From Cavia porcellus (taxonomy: Eukaryota; Chordata; Mammalia; Rodentia; Caviidae): a DNA stretch of 64,000 nt. Shown here piece by piece: positions 1 through 12,299 of this stretch. The notes beneath the pieces were generated by a model, which made no database searches, was not told the DNA's origin, and saw nothing but the letters and a program-made list of their open reading frames with translations. Position 1 is the stretch's first letter, and every line of letters starts with the position of its first letter. The stretch lies in contig NW_026947484.1 in NCBI RefSeq assembly GCF_034190915.1, forward strand, positions 72,185,482 through 72,249,481. The letters run 5' to 3'. A program made the translations under genes and the position numbers.

Positions 1-807
1 TACTGTGCCCAGCCCCAGGCCTTCCGTGATCTGTTTTCATTCTCTATAAATTTGTCTGCACCTGATTAAATTTGAAAAGTTCACTTTAAATTAAATTAAT
101 TTTTTATTATTTTTTGTACCAGAGATTGAACTCATGACCTCACACTTGCCAGGCAGCCAATTGTGCTGCTAGGTAATATCCCCCACTCTTAAATTTTTTT
201 AAAAGTAGCATTTCCCGGAGTCTGTAGAGGAAAAGGAATGTCTGAGCTCCCTCTCCCCATGACATCTCAAATGCTTATTTACAAATGTTCCATTCATCCC
301 CCATTTTTAGTGTTGTTCTTTATTTTTACACTAACCTTTGTGAAGGGCGACTTTAAACACTGATCCTCAGGGTAGGGAGCACACATTGCCTATGTTATTA
401 GGATGCTATTTAGTTCCTAGTTTATGTCTGTTATCCTTTCATCTAATTTCCTTCTTAAACAAGGCATGACATTTCCTCCATGGCACCCAGGTGAGTCAGA
501 TGCCTGTCCTAATCAACAGCCACCTGTCATGATCTAAACAGGCTGCTAGATTGTTTATCTTCCCTCTCATCCCCTCCTTCACCCAGGACTGAACCACTCA
601 CGGCTCAGCTCTGGTCACAAATATTCTACACTCACTATGTCTGCACGGCTGGAATTCACCAGCTTCCCAGGAGCCTGGAAAACACTGAGTGAGCTCCTCT
701 GAGGCTTGGAATTCAGAGACTCAAACCCCTGTTATTTTTTACAGGAGGTTCCTTCCAAAGCAAGCGTTTAAGAAACAATGTTACTGAAGGAAGAACAGGC
801 TTAAAAA

Positions 808-810
<3 letters not shown>
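1..810. other. non-coding sequence with one ID SINE
   Basis: Apart from the ID-type SINE at about 100-190 I recognise nothing here. No open frame has coding character and there are no splice-framed conserved blocks that I can see. Confidence 0.5.
100..190 (-). repeat. ID-type tRNA-derived SINE, degraded
   Basis: A T-rich tail (reverse of an A tail) is followed by gtaccagagattgaactcat, the reverse of a tRNA-like B-box region ending in a 'cggtacc' type tail. Next comes the reverse of the 'gcttgccaagca' anticodon-arm region. The layout matches the fuller copies at 1029-1122 and 62040-62127. It is diverged and not a functional tRNA gene. Confidence 0.6.

Positions 811-855
<45 letters not shown>
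811..855. repeat. (TA)n microsatellite
   Basis: About 22 uninterrupted TA dinucleotides follow an A-run. It is a simple repeat, probably length-polymorphic. Confidence 0.95.
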
Positions 856-857
<2 letters not shown>

Positions 858-1028
858 AGGTGTTCTGTTAAATGAAAAAATGTCTTGATACCCTTGTAAA
901 ATTCATAAAATCATTTAAAAAAATATATGCAATGTTACACCGATTTTTTTTTTTTAGCCCCAATTTCCTGAAGTGATGAGATCAAGTTCTGAGCTATAGG
1001 TTTCTGAGTGTCTTTTCTGTTTTGTGTA

Positions 1029-1122
1029 TTTTTTTTTTAATCAGTACCGGGGATCAAACTCGAACTCACGACCGTGTGCTTGCAAGGCAGACGCTTATGC
1101 TGCTGAGCTCAATCCCTAGCCC
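1029..1122 (-). repeat. ID-type tRNA-derived SINE
   Basis: Read on the reverse strand this starts with 'ggggctagggattgagctcag', matching the ID 5' end and A box. It continues through the 'cttgcaagcac' arm and a B box with 'gagtttgatccccggtac', and ends in an A-rich tail. It sits directly against the B1 at 1123-1255, so the pair could be a chance tandem or one composite unit. Confidence 0.75.
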
Positions 1123-1255
1123 CTGTTTTGTGTATTTTTGAAACAGTCTCACTCAATAGTTCAGGCTGGCCTTGAACTCACCATATATAGAGCTCTAGCC
1201 TCCACTTCCTGAGAGCCAGGAGCACAGGCTTGTGCCACCACACCCAGCCAGAGCA
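1123..1255 (-). repeat. B1-type (7SL-derived) SINE
   Basis: On the reverse strand it reads 'ctgggtgtggtggcacaagcctg', then 'gaggccagcctgaac', then 'gagactgtttc', which is the B1 order. It is a diverged copy. Confidence 0.75.
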
Positions 1256-1529
1256 GCAAGATTTTTTTTAAAGGTAATTCAGATTGAGAGCTTTGTGATG
1301 AGCTAACCTATCAGCCCTGTAGGCTTCGGAGAGTTTCAGTTGAAGATGATACCTAGTGCATGAAACTACTTAGTTTTAGTGAGATGATTAAGACTTGAAT
1401 CATTCTGCAGGGGAGCAAGGTCACGGTGTGGGAGGCTGTTATCACAGAGCAGGTTGTCTGCAGCTTGATGAGGCTCCACACACTGACCTCACCTTTGAAT
1501 GTTACCCTCAAAGGATGTTGAGAGAGAAT

Positions 1530-2850
1530 GAACACATTTCTTTTCTTTTTTTTATTTGTACAATGTGTGCAGCACATAATGTTTACATTCTGTATGTGAC
1601 ACTGGTACACATACGTGACACATCTGTGTTCCTTGTATCACCCCCTATTATCCTCTCCCTCCTCCCTCTCTCTCCTCCCTTCCCACTCAAGAACATTATC
1701 ACCTGGCTTCCTATTACCTGCCTCTTATTTTGATCTTTATTTGCACGTTGGGATTCTTGTATAAAAGGAACCATGTGACATTTAAAATTGTGTGTCTGAC
1801 TTATCTCATTTAACACTTTTCTCTCAAGGTGCATACATTTACCTATGAATGACTCAAGTCTATCTTCATGGTAGAGTAGTACTCCACTGTGTATAATATC
1901 ACATTTTCTTTATCCATTCATCTGTTAGGAGAGATACACGCTTCTTCCAAGGTTTAGCTATTCCGAGTTGCGCTGCTGTAAAAATAGGCATGCCTGTATC
2001 ACTATAACGTGATGTCTTGAATTCTTTCGGGGAGACATCTAGAAGGGAAATAGCTTAGTCAAATGGAATTTCTAGTTTCAGTTTTTTGAGGAATCTCCAT
2101 GCTGATTTCCATAATGGTTGTGCTTATTTACACTCCCACCAATCAGGTAAAAGTTCCTTTTCCCCAGCAGCCTCACCAGCGTTTGTTGTTATCTGATTGC
2201 TTGATTACGGCCATTTTTTCTGGAATGGCCATCAGTGTTGCACGCTTTGTGTGTTTATTGGTCATTTATTCTTCATTTGTGAAGTATGAATGCTTGCTTC
2301 GCTTGCCCATTTTTTTTGGACTGGTGTTTGGGCAGAGGAATGTCTAACATTTTTGAGTTCTTTATATATCACTAGATACTACTCCCCTGTCTGAGGGACA
2401 GGTGGTAAAAACTTTTTTCCTGTCTATGGATTGTCTTTTTCATTCTGTTCATGTTCTTTTTGCCATGCAGAAGCTTTTTATTTTAATATGACCCCATTTG
2501 TTGATCTTGGTACTATTTTCTGTACCACGGCGATTCTGTTCGGAAAGTCTTTGCCTATGGTTATACCTTCAAGAGTTTTACCTACTTTATTTTTACAGCA
2601 GGTTAAGTGTTCCAACTTTGACATTTAATTCTGTGATTCGCTTTGATTTTAGTTTAGTATATGGTAAGAGATAGGGGTCTGGCTTCAGTCTTCCACATAT
2701 GGGTAGTAAGTTTCCTAGCACCATTTATTAAGAGCATATTTTTCTTCCAGTGTATGTTTGGACCCTTTCCTAAAAGACCAAATAGTTCAATGTGCTTACA
2801 GTTGTATCTATACCCTCTGTTCTGGAGAATGAGTTCATTTTTTGCCTTTC
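1530..2850 (-). mobile_element. L1 LINE 3' end (ORF2 C-terminal part plus 3' UTR)
   Basis: The reverse strand carries the end of ORF2 and its downstream region. Recognisable blocks include the complement of 'cataaagaaaatgtgatattat', the 'aaaccttggaagaagc' segment and the polypurine stretch complementary to the pyrimidine-rich 1650-1690. An A-rich tail (T-rich on +) lies near 1530-1557. Several frames of 60-110 codons here are fragments or shadows, not genes. The octamer gagaatga occurs just outside both ends (about 1525 and 2827), a possible but short target-site duplication. The copy is 5'-truncated and full of stops. Confidence 0.85.
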
Positions 2851-5050
2851 CAGGAGAAGAAAATGTTCAAAGCCCAGCTAATGGGCTGCACCAATATTTA
2901 ATGGTCCCAGCTGAGATCAGCAGGCAGGGAAAAGTTGTAAGGATGTTTTCCTAACAGAAGGATTCACAATAAGAGAGGGTCCAGACCTATAAGGCCAATG
3001 ATCTGGTCTCAATACAATCACTAACACCAAAATGTATGACGAAGGCAACACGCCCTCTATCCTCCAGTACTGTGGAATATTCGTTGATAAATGGCGATAC
3101 TTGTTATAATTGCAAGCAAACTTGATGAGTTCTAGGCATAAAATTATATGAAGTAATCATAGACAAGAAAAGCCCTCAGGAGAAATTTCTCTGCACTCTT
3201 CCTTTCACACTGGTCCTGAGAAATTACCGCCAAGCTATCATGGAGACAGGAGATCAAGGGACTGTGAAAGGGGGCCTCCTTTCAACACTGCCCTGTGGGT
3301 CTGGCTTGTTCAGCTCGAGCTCTCTCCTCTCACTCTCTCTCTCTCTGTGAGACATCTGGCAACAATGTTTCCTCTCTTGTCTGTCTCCCAGAACACTGTT
3401 TTACAACAGTTAAAAAATAAATTATAAATATTAAAATACCATAAGACAGGATTTTATATATAGTCACAATTTAAGAGAGAAGGGGGCAAGTAACAAAAAC
3501 ATGATCTTCTTCTATGCTGTTTGGTTACAACAAAGTGACTGCAGATGACCATTTAACTTGTACTGGAATTTTTATTCTACAGCTTAAAAAAAAATCTATC
3601 CAAGAGCAAATAACTAGTCAGGACAGAATAAAATATATATCCTACCATTAACCCTAAGACAGGACGATGGACAAATTCTTACCTTTCTAAGGCCCAAGTC
3701 ATTTTTAAAGCTAAGTTTCAGACTGAAAAGAAAGAGCAGATGGTATCATTTATTTTGAGAAAGATGAAAAATGAAAGCAGCCCAGACCCTCAGAGAATTC
3801 TAGACTTTAAAAAGAGACAGTGCTGGTGATGTCTGAGACAGGAAGATACCAGGACACACTCTGGAAGGACCAGGCCATGCATTAGTAACGGTATCCAGAG
3901 CAAAGCTTCCTGAAGTGTCAGAGACCGAGTCACACATCCTTCTGTACCACGTTCCTTCAAAGTTCAAGGTACTCAGCAGAAAAACGGCACAAACTGACGT
4001 ATTGCTAACGGCTGAGGTGGCAGGGGCAGAGAGATACGGGCAAGAAATTGGTGCCCCAGCAGAACCAATGAAGGCAACAGTGGGCAGATTCCCCAGGGAC
4101 TGTAGCTACTTAAGAGTGGGATTCTGCCGCAGTACACTTCTCTATGTAAACTCCTAGAGATGATCAAGAAGAGTCTGGGAAAGCAAGAGTGTGACACACA
4201 TTTCCCTCCATCTGCAGGGGGAGTTTAGAGCTAGTTCCACCTTCATCTGAAAAGGAAGGAGTCCGAAAGACTCATCACAGAGCACAAAGTACTAGCATCT
4301 CTTACATAAACCGCTATGTTCAGATTTGGAGTTTCATGAACACGGTACATCAGAACAGTATGTCAACAGTTGTTTATTCTAGCAGCACCAAGGAAGGAGA
4401 AACAGAAATACAGTAGTCTCTGAGGTCTCATAGGAAGTAAGTATACAACATAATAAAGTGAAACTGATTCTGCAAGTGAGATATTAACAAAGAGCTGTGG
4501 GAACATGGGATCATGTTGGTCTAGCTCAGAGAGGCGTTCCTGAGAGGAGGTAGCATTCTACTTCAATCTTGCTGCATGGGAAAAGAGTCTGATGTTCCTC
4601 CACCTTTAGTCCCTCAGCGGAGCCTCCAAAGCCAATGAAACCACCCAGGAGCATTTCAGTGATGGCCCTGTTCGTCTTACCATCTTACATCTTTCGTAGA
4701 TTCTCTACCCAGTTTATTTCTAAGGTAAGGTATTACTAAGGTAAGCAGCTGAGCTGAACTGGATTTCCTACTAAGCATAACCCAGTATTACTTTCTGTCT
4801 TCCTATCCCTTCCCAACACCACACACCTGACCACACAGAGCTCACCAGCCAGCTTCATTCTGCCAAGACTTTCATCAGAACATAGGGATCAAACACTGCC
4901 AGGCAGAGAAAGGGATCTGACAGGAAATGTTCACAGGTTTATCACATTCCCAAAATATATTTATTCTGAGAAGATCATAATTTAGTTTGCCTATATTGCT
5001 TGAATATTTGTAATAGATCATTTGGGCAGAGAAAAAAAGAGAGATGGGAG
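2851..5050. other. unassigned non-coding sequence
   Basis: I recognise no gene or repeat family in this stretch. A short CT run lies near 3328-3348. The 80-codon frame at 3915-4157 has no family resemblance I can name. Confidence 0.4.
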
Positions 5051-5054
5051 CTAC

Positions 5055-5325
5055 TGGAATATAGTGGCTTAGGACACAGGATATGAAGTCAGATTTAGAG
5101 TCCAGATTCTGCAACCTGACGATTTTCCTATGTTCCACATCCTGCCCCCACTCCAAACCAAGAACAGGTCACTTTGCCAATGCGAGCTTCTATTTCTAAT
5201 GAGGATATATCGCTCAGAAGTATGCAGGTTTAAAAAAAATACATAGAGGACTGTTGAGATGATTTTTGTAAAAGGCCTGATATACCCCCAGCACATTGTA
5301 AGCATAAATAAATGGCTGTTTTAGG
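5055..5325 (+). repeat. MIR SINE (ancient)
   Basis: The order is the MIR consensus order: a 'tagtggcttaggacac' start, 'gattctgcaacctgac', then 'ggtcactttgcc', and finally 'cccagcacattgtaagcataaataaatggctg' (given here in part). Heavily diverged. Confidence 0.55.
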
Positions 5326-5329
5326 GAGC

Positions 5330-8300
5330 TGAAATATAAATAGAAAATGTGTGATATTCATCATTACTGCTCTTTCTCGCCTGGGATTTGCTGACAAGCA
5401 GAATGAGTGCCGTGCATATTATGCTAGGTACACCCGTTGAAAGCTCACTTTTTCTTCAAGCTTATGCAAAACTAAGACACGAATTAATGATGTCTTATTT
5501 CTAAAACAGTAGCAAATCTAATGCATCTTAAAAAGTTAATTTTTTTCTGTTTTTTTTTACTCTAATTTCCTCCAAGCTAATAATTTTCTATATGAAACCA
5601 ACCAGATTAAACTTTTGCTTAAAGAAATAACCATCCTTAGTCCTGAGACCAGTATTCAGTCCACATCAGAGGCAGTTATTGTGAATTACTCTCTAAAATA
5701 TTCAAGCTAAGCATATGTGGAATTCAAATCAGTTTCACTCAAAAATGCAGTCTTACAGGACCAGGGATTCTGAATATGAGAAATAGATTCCCGCTATTTT
5801 ATGCCTCCCTCACAAATTGTTTCCATCCGTGCCTTTAGAGTCACTCTGTTTTCATAGCTCTAATTATAATTGGCACCAGAGTTGGGCTGCAGTAGGAAGA
5901 ACGTAAGGAATTTTGACATTTGTTGCCCTGTAAGGGCTGTGAGATTTGTGCTTAGAACTGGCTTCCTGAATGCAGAAGAAAAACACTCAAAGACCAGACT
6001 TTCTGAGCAGCCTAATAGCCAAGGCTACTTTGGGGGTTTTCTTCTTGAATACATAGAAAACACAGAACTTCTAAAGATAGGCTAACACCAATGAAGGAAA
6101 AAGAATTACTAGAGTCAAGTACTGACCTCCTTCTATGGAGGAAATATTGCTGTTCAATAAAAAAGAATTGAAGAGAAGATTGAACAATGTCAGTAGTACT
6201 GGTGAAAATCATGATATTTCCAATGGGAAAAAGTTTGAATGGACACAGCCATTCAGAGATGAAACAGCAGTCAACGCCGACCCCTTTATTCAAGGGGAAC
6301 ACATAACGAGATTCCTGTGCAGGCCTGAAACCACAACAGCACTCAGCCTTGTAAGTTTTTGCCCTTTATGTATATACCTAAATAAAGTCTAATTTATGAA
6401 TGGACACAGTAAGAAATTAACAAATCACAAAGTAAAATGATTATTACAATACACTACAAGAAAACCTATATGAATGTGGTCTCTCTCAAAATATTTTGTT
6501 GTGCTCTACACACCCAACTTCTTGGACAATGTGAGATGATTCAATGTGTACATAAAAGGGAGAAGAGAGAATGGTGCAGGTATCGTTATATGGCATTTGG
6601 CCATCATGTAGAGGTTACCGGGCACACACAATGCAATGCTGGGATGGGGAGTCTGGCTACTGGGACAGCTCCTAAGTGACTAACAGGCAGGTAGCATGCA
6701 GGGCACAATCCACCGACTTGGGTAGGGCAGAGTGGAGACAGCATGAGAGTTCAGTGTGCTTCTTAGAAGGCCATGCCATTTAAACTTTATGAGTTGTATA
6801 CTTCTGGAATTTTCATTTAGTATTTTCTGACTTCCATTGACCACGGGTAACTGAAACTGCAAAAATCAAAGTCATAGATGTAGGTGCAGTTACTATTGCA
6901 TATATTTATTTTGCCTAGAAAAGTCACAGAGGCACTATCTCATTTTTTATAATGTATGGTATGAAAGTGGACTTTTTGAGTCTTAACAAATGTAAAATAA
7001 GTTTGAGTGAGTGGGGTTGACTTTGTTCCTAAGGGAAGTGATCATTGCTTTCAGATAAACAAAACCAGGCACTGAAACCAGTCTTCCTTTGACACCAGGA
7101 AAATAAATGCCAAACCTGCCCAATATCTACAAAGTATACCCATTATACACATAAATGTCAAAAAAATTCAGTGATATCTACATTCTACAATAATTTCCTC
7201 AAAACAAAAACAAACAAATAGTAGCAGGTATTCAGTTAGCTGTCTATAGAAGATATCGGAAAAATAAATTTAATCGGAAATAGCTATTTAAATAAGGCCA
7301 AAATATCAATAATATACAAAATGTAAAATACATAAACAAGTATGCCAATATAAAATAAATATTTATGCAAAAGTATGTGTTGAGGAATCATTGCAACCTG
7401 TGTAACTCATGCCTTCAAGTCAAAAGAAACTCAGCCAAAGGAAAGGTCAGGCAGCAATAAACCCAAAATAACCCTGCCAGATAGTGGAATTGATACATCA
7501 TTGTAAGAATCAATACCTTATTTTTTTGATCGATTCACCTATGAGTGAAACAAATTTTAAGTATATACCTTAATTTGTACATATATATATATGCATATAT
7601 ATTTCCAAAGAAATGCAACATATACATGGACTATTATGTATTATAATATACACAAGTATTATTATATTAATATATAATAAAAAATAAAATTAAAACAAAC
7701 AAGGTAGAAATTATTAAAACATGAGATAAAATAGCAAATAGTGATTTGTTTAGTTTTTCTTCTCTTTATTAATTTGCAAAGACATTTCTATCCTCACTTT
7801 TATAAACCACTAATACTATTTAAGAACTTGGATTAACAATGTGTATTTCATTTGTCTGTATTGCTTTTTTTGTTTTTCTATTGTCTTTTTAATCTTAAAT
7901 TTAAAATTTTTAAAAATGTGTATTTAATATATTCATTTTTAAATCTTTGTGATTCAGTTAGACATTGTGTTTATTATTTCTGTTCTTCACTATACTGGTT
8001 GTCATGACCAAAAGTTTAATTCCTAGAGATACAAGTATATGAGAAAGTAAAGGTTCTCATTATTTGCCTGCTAATTCATGGCACTCGTTTTTAATCCCTT
8101 CACAATGTAAAGATTTTTGCTTAAATTTCAACAGTATTCTCATAGGGTAAAGTCTACAATGATAGAGGAATTGAATTCCTACTACATATATTCTTTTTAT
8201 TATTTCAAACTTCATTAGAATTGATGAACTCTTCTTTTACCTTTTCTTAGTTACTGAGGAACTGATTGAAAACTACTGCAAAAATCCCATCTCTGTCATT

Positions 8301-9870
8301 TTTTCATTATGAATCAATGCATGCATCATCTTAGTCTCAGATGTTTTGGCAGGAATGTTTTTAACCCATTTGTTTTTGTCGTGAAGTAGCTAATGAAGTC
8401 CCTAAACCTGCTTACCTAGGTAAATGCAGACATTATCACGTGTCAATACACTGAAATCAAACAAGACCTCCACAGCCGGTCCTTTGAGATTGGGTAACTT
8501 CTATATCTCCTGTAAGGAGCCTCAAATATCTTATCTGAGAGTAATTTGTACCAGGACTCATAGCAATTATTAAATATCAGCAACCTTTAGTTTCTTCCTC
8601 TATGTGATAACATAAAATCCTAAGTTACAGTATCTTTTCCCACATTCCATGAATAAGCATTGTTCACAAGCTAGGGGTCATGTTTTCTACTGGGAAATGA
8701 ATTTTTCACCACTTGTCTCCTCTTTCTGGACATACTAAGTTTTATGCCCTTGGATTAATTCTGGGTAGGGAAGGGTTTACAGTCAGTAGCTATTGAATTT
8801 GGATTTATATATAACTTATGATTTGGAAATATCACTATTCATTTATTCCAAAGCTGTTTATTGATATCTTTTTAGCACTTTCTAACTGTATACAAAAATA
8901 ACAAGGAAATGTAGGATAACCAGCTCATCTAGACTGGTGGTCAAGACCTTCACTGTAAAGGGCTGAATGGTAAACTTTGGAGCTGCTGCTCATGCCACCT
9001 CTGTTGCAGTTAGACAGTAGACAGTTAAAGATGGTATGTGGAAGAACATACCTGGTATGCTCCAATAAGACTTCCTTTACAGAGAAAGTACAGCAGAAAA
9101 GATTGGACTTGTGAGCCATAGTTAGTTTGCCAATCTTTCATCTAGACGATTGCTTCATTTTCCTGTCTGATTTTACTATAGTGATACAGATCTACAAAAT
9201 TTGTGCTCATATGACTTTTCAATCATAGTATTTTCTTCTATCTCGGTAAGTAGGAAAATTGAGGAGAGCTAACCATTTTCTTAATGCATATGCAGATACA
9301 TGTCTTTAGTTCCTCAGACACTCTTCTTGCTCCTGGCTGCACTGACCAAAGGATTTAATCTCACTGCTTACAACCAATCAGACAATGAATAAATAGAACC
9401 CATGCATGATGTAATCTGGCTTATGAAAGAGCAAAGTCACTTTGGACAATATCTACACACTGGAAACTCTACACGGATCTTGTTTGTTTTATGTGTGTGA
9501 TAAGATACACGCAAATGCTATAGGGGCAGTAAAAGCAATGTGTGGCTTTCCAGGAAGAAATTATCTCCCACTGTAATAGGTAAAAAGCTTCCTAATGGTG
9601 ACAACAATGTGTTACCAACAATGCAGCAGTGGATTCCAAGACATGTTCTACTTAACACTATCTGAGGACGCTCAAATGTGAGTGTGCCAAAATTTCACTT
9701 GGAAAGTTATTTAAAATATCAACCATCTGTAGGTCTTTTAAGGTGAGATCCTGGAATCTATCACCAAGTACTTCTGGCAGTTCAACTGGGGAGAAGTCAA
9801 AAGAGCATGTACATGCTGAAAAGTAATTAGCTGAGTTCAAAGTCCCTCCTGCAAGGTTGGAATTAAGATT
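5330..9870. other. AT-rich sequence without a recognised gene
   Basis: This is mostly AT-rich DNA, with TA-rich blocks around 7300-7700. Short frames (for example 6135-6392 and 6437-6679) show no domain, no codon bias I can point to, and no splice context. An L2-like 'attcatttattcc...' trace lies near 8838-8900. Nothing else was recognised. Confidence 0.4.
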
Positions 9871-9872
9871 AG

Positions 9873-9877
<5 letters not shown>

Positions 9878-9923
<46 letters not shown>
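9878..9923. repeat. (TA)n microsatellite
   Basis: About 23 consecutive TA units. Confidence 0.95.
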
Positions 9924-9926
<3 letters not shown>

Positions 9927-10111
9927 TTGTAAATCAACTTGGCAGGTAATATATACTCAATAGACTGATCTAAATAATTTCATGGTTATTCTGTGGTATA
10001 ATAAATTTTGTAAAAAGAGTTACCCAGCCTATGACAAGCAAAGTAATGTATTTAACAGCAATTAGGTAAAAAGAGAAGCAAAAGAATGAAATCTGCAGTA
10101 TCAAAAATGTA

Positions 10112-10185
10112 CGTACCTCCTTGCAAGTAGGTGGTCATGAGTTCGATCCCCGGTACCAATTAAAAAAAATGCAAAAAAAAAAAAA
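10112..10185 (+). repeat. ID-type SINE, 3' half
   Basis: Starts in the 'ccttgcaag' arm, then the B box 'gagttcgatccccggtacc', then two A-rich runs. The 5' half is missing. Confidence 0.65.
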
Positions 10186-10189
10186 TGTA

Positions 10190-11440
10190 TGTACCTAAGA
10201 GAGGGTCAGAAACTGTGAAAGTCAAAAAAAAAGTCATAACTGCCAAGCCACTAGGTAATCATTAAACCAAACTAGGAACAAGTAATGAAGAAAAGGGGAA
10301 AGACCTTAATAGCTGTTTGCCCATATGCTACAAAACCACAGTAAGGACGTGTTTATTATCTAGGTCATCTGGGTTGCGTTCATAGTTCTCTGATTCACTT
10401 TACCTTGATAAACTTGAATTTAAAGCAATAAAATGTAGAAAATAGTAGGAACTAGGGAAATGGGAGCTTTTCAAACTGCAGCCAAAGTCGGAGAGCCATT
10501 TGACTTGAAAAAGATCACCCTTTTAAAGAAGTCCCAGAGGCTGACTGTTTTGCCACTGCCTTAGCCATTAGCAAAGGATGCCTGGCTATTTTCAGGCTGG
10601 TTCTTCACCTCATCTGGTCTCTCATTCATTCAGCAAGTGTCTCATGAGCTCATGGGCCCGGGATCATCACAGATTCTTGGGATACATAAGTGAACAAACC
10701 TCATAAAATTCATAAGGTATAATTTAAAAATATGAGATGAATATTTAATTTTTTAAAAACTGCATTACAGTAAAAGACATATTACCATTAATTTCCTTCA
10801 AACAATATCCTGGTGCTTCAAGCACACTTACTCCATTATTCACTTTGAAGCAATCTTGGAAGACCTCTTTCATGAGTGTGTGTAGCTGCACTGTCTTGGC
10901 TGCACGATGTCCTTCATCTGCCATACCGATTCAAAATGTTTACCTTCCATGCTCACTCTGACTCCAAGAAAGAACCAGAACCCACCTGGTGACAGAGCCA
11001 GTGACTGAGGTAAATAAGGACCCACACAGCACAATGCTTTTACAAGCCTTCCTTTCTGCTGGGTGGCCCAGGACAGCAGCCTTCACTGTATTTTTTATCA
11101 TATCTCAAGAAGACTCAAAAGAGGACTGCCAGAGCTACTTCAGAAGGTGGCGAAAATGATTGGGAAGCATTTTGAGAAGGATTAATGGCAGTATGCCTCT
11201 TGCTATAATAAATTTTATTTAAAATTCATTATATATTTTGATCATCCCTTCTAAACCCTAGCAAAGAGCGGCAGATAAGAAAAAATAATCATGGTAAGTT
11301 CTACAATGTAAAAAAGAAAGGTAAATTGAGGAAAGGAGAATGTGAAAGTGGTTAAGGAATGATTTTATGAAGAAGGTGGGATCTGAACAAAGACCACAGA
11401 TGAGGGAGCTGGGCAGGTATTTATGAGTGATGTGGACACA
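10190..11440. other. non-coding sequence with L2-like trace
   Basis: At 10615-10720, 'ctctcattcattcagcaagtg' and 'gggatacataagtgaacaaac' look like a reversed L2 3' end. At 11330-11430 and again after 12300, phrases such as 'gatctgaacaaagaccac' and 'gtcaggcagtgtgactgaaggagag' read like two halves of one old interspersed repeat, separated by the retroposon at 11450-12273. The family is not named. Confidence 0.4.
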
Positions 11441-11449
11441 AAAATAAAA

Positions 11450-12273
11450 GTCCCAGGGCGATGCATGGGCTGACTGAGCCAGAGCCAAATGTCAGCCCTC
11501 CCCTGTGAGTTGGGATTGTTACGGAGGAGAGCAAGAAGCCAACAAGAAGCTAAGACCTCCTGTGAGTCGGCACCATCCATGGTCTGACTGACCGAGACAC
11601 CAACCCTTCCAGCATGCAGGCAGGAAGACAAGAGGAGTCAACATCCTTCCCCACCAGCCCCCATAAGTGACCGGCTGATCCAGAGAAACACAGGCTGTGA
11701 TAATAGCTAATGGGGTAAAATACAACTGAATACTTGTAGTGTTTAGTGTTACACTCATTTTGCAGGCCTCAAGCTGGCGGTCTGATCATCTGTTTAGAGG
11801 ATAACAATACACAATGTAGCATCTATGGGGGAATCTCCTTCTGAAGGTGGTGGTCTTTGTTAATTCCCTATTATTTTGCTTTGAAATCCTGTATCATTCT
11901 CATTGTTTTGTTTGGTTGGGTTTTATTGTTTTATCTTGTTTGATTTTGTTGTATCTGATGGCACAGACAGCTATTCCAAAGACAACAAGCTATATTATGG
12001 TAGCCATTTTGGATTTACTAGTATCTTGGTTTGAAGTCCTGTATTGCATTCTTTGTTTTATTTCTATTGGTTCTTTTCTGTTTCTGTTTTGTTTGATTTT
12101 TGCTGTTTGAAGGTATGGGCATCTATTTTGAAGACAAGAAGAGGCATTATGATAACCATTGTTGATTTCCTATTATCTTGTTTTGAAATTCTATGTCACA
12201 GTTTTGTTTTGATTATTCTGTTTTATTTTGCTTGGTTTTATTCTCTCTAAAGTAAAATTTAAAAAAAAATAAA
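11450..12273 (+). mobile_element. ORF-less L1-tailed retroposon, copy A
   Basis: There are three parts. (1) A GC-rich head at about 11450-11660 holds two to three imperfect ~90-bp monomers that begin 'cctgtgagt' and end 'aggcaggaagacaagagg'. (2) A linker at about 11660-11850 contains 'gtgaccggctgatcc' and 'agaggataacaatacacaatg'. (3) Three T/G-rich 3' units are anchored on 'ttgaaatc/ttgaagtc' ending at 11885, 12035 and 12187 (spacing 150 and 152 bp), followed by a short A-rich tail. The third part is shared with the 3' ends of genuine L1 copies at 30797-31617 and 44110-44829. No ORF1 or ORF2 sequence lies between head and tail. Short frames at 11847-12250 are by-products of the T-rich units. 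I did not identify a target-site duplication. Confidence 0.7.
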
Positions 12274-12299
12274 GATCATAGGACAGGAGAATACAGGAT

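Noticed and set aside
1395..2954. A series of 60-112 codon frames suggestive of membrane proteins
   Set aside because: They are on the opposite strand of an L1 ORF2 end or in its T-rich complement; hydrophobicity comes from T-rich codons.
11847..12250. Hydrophobic, Phe/Leu-rich frames that recur at 55546-55905
   Set aside because: They recur because the T/G-rich L1 3' units recur; the frame is not kept between copies at equivalent positions and starts lie inside repeats.
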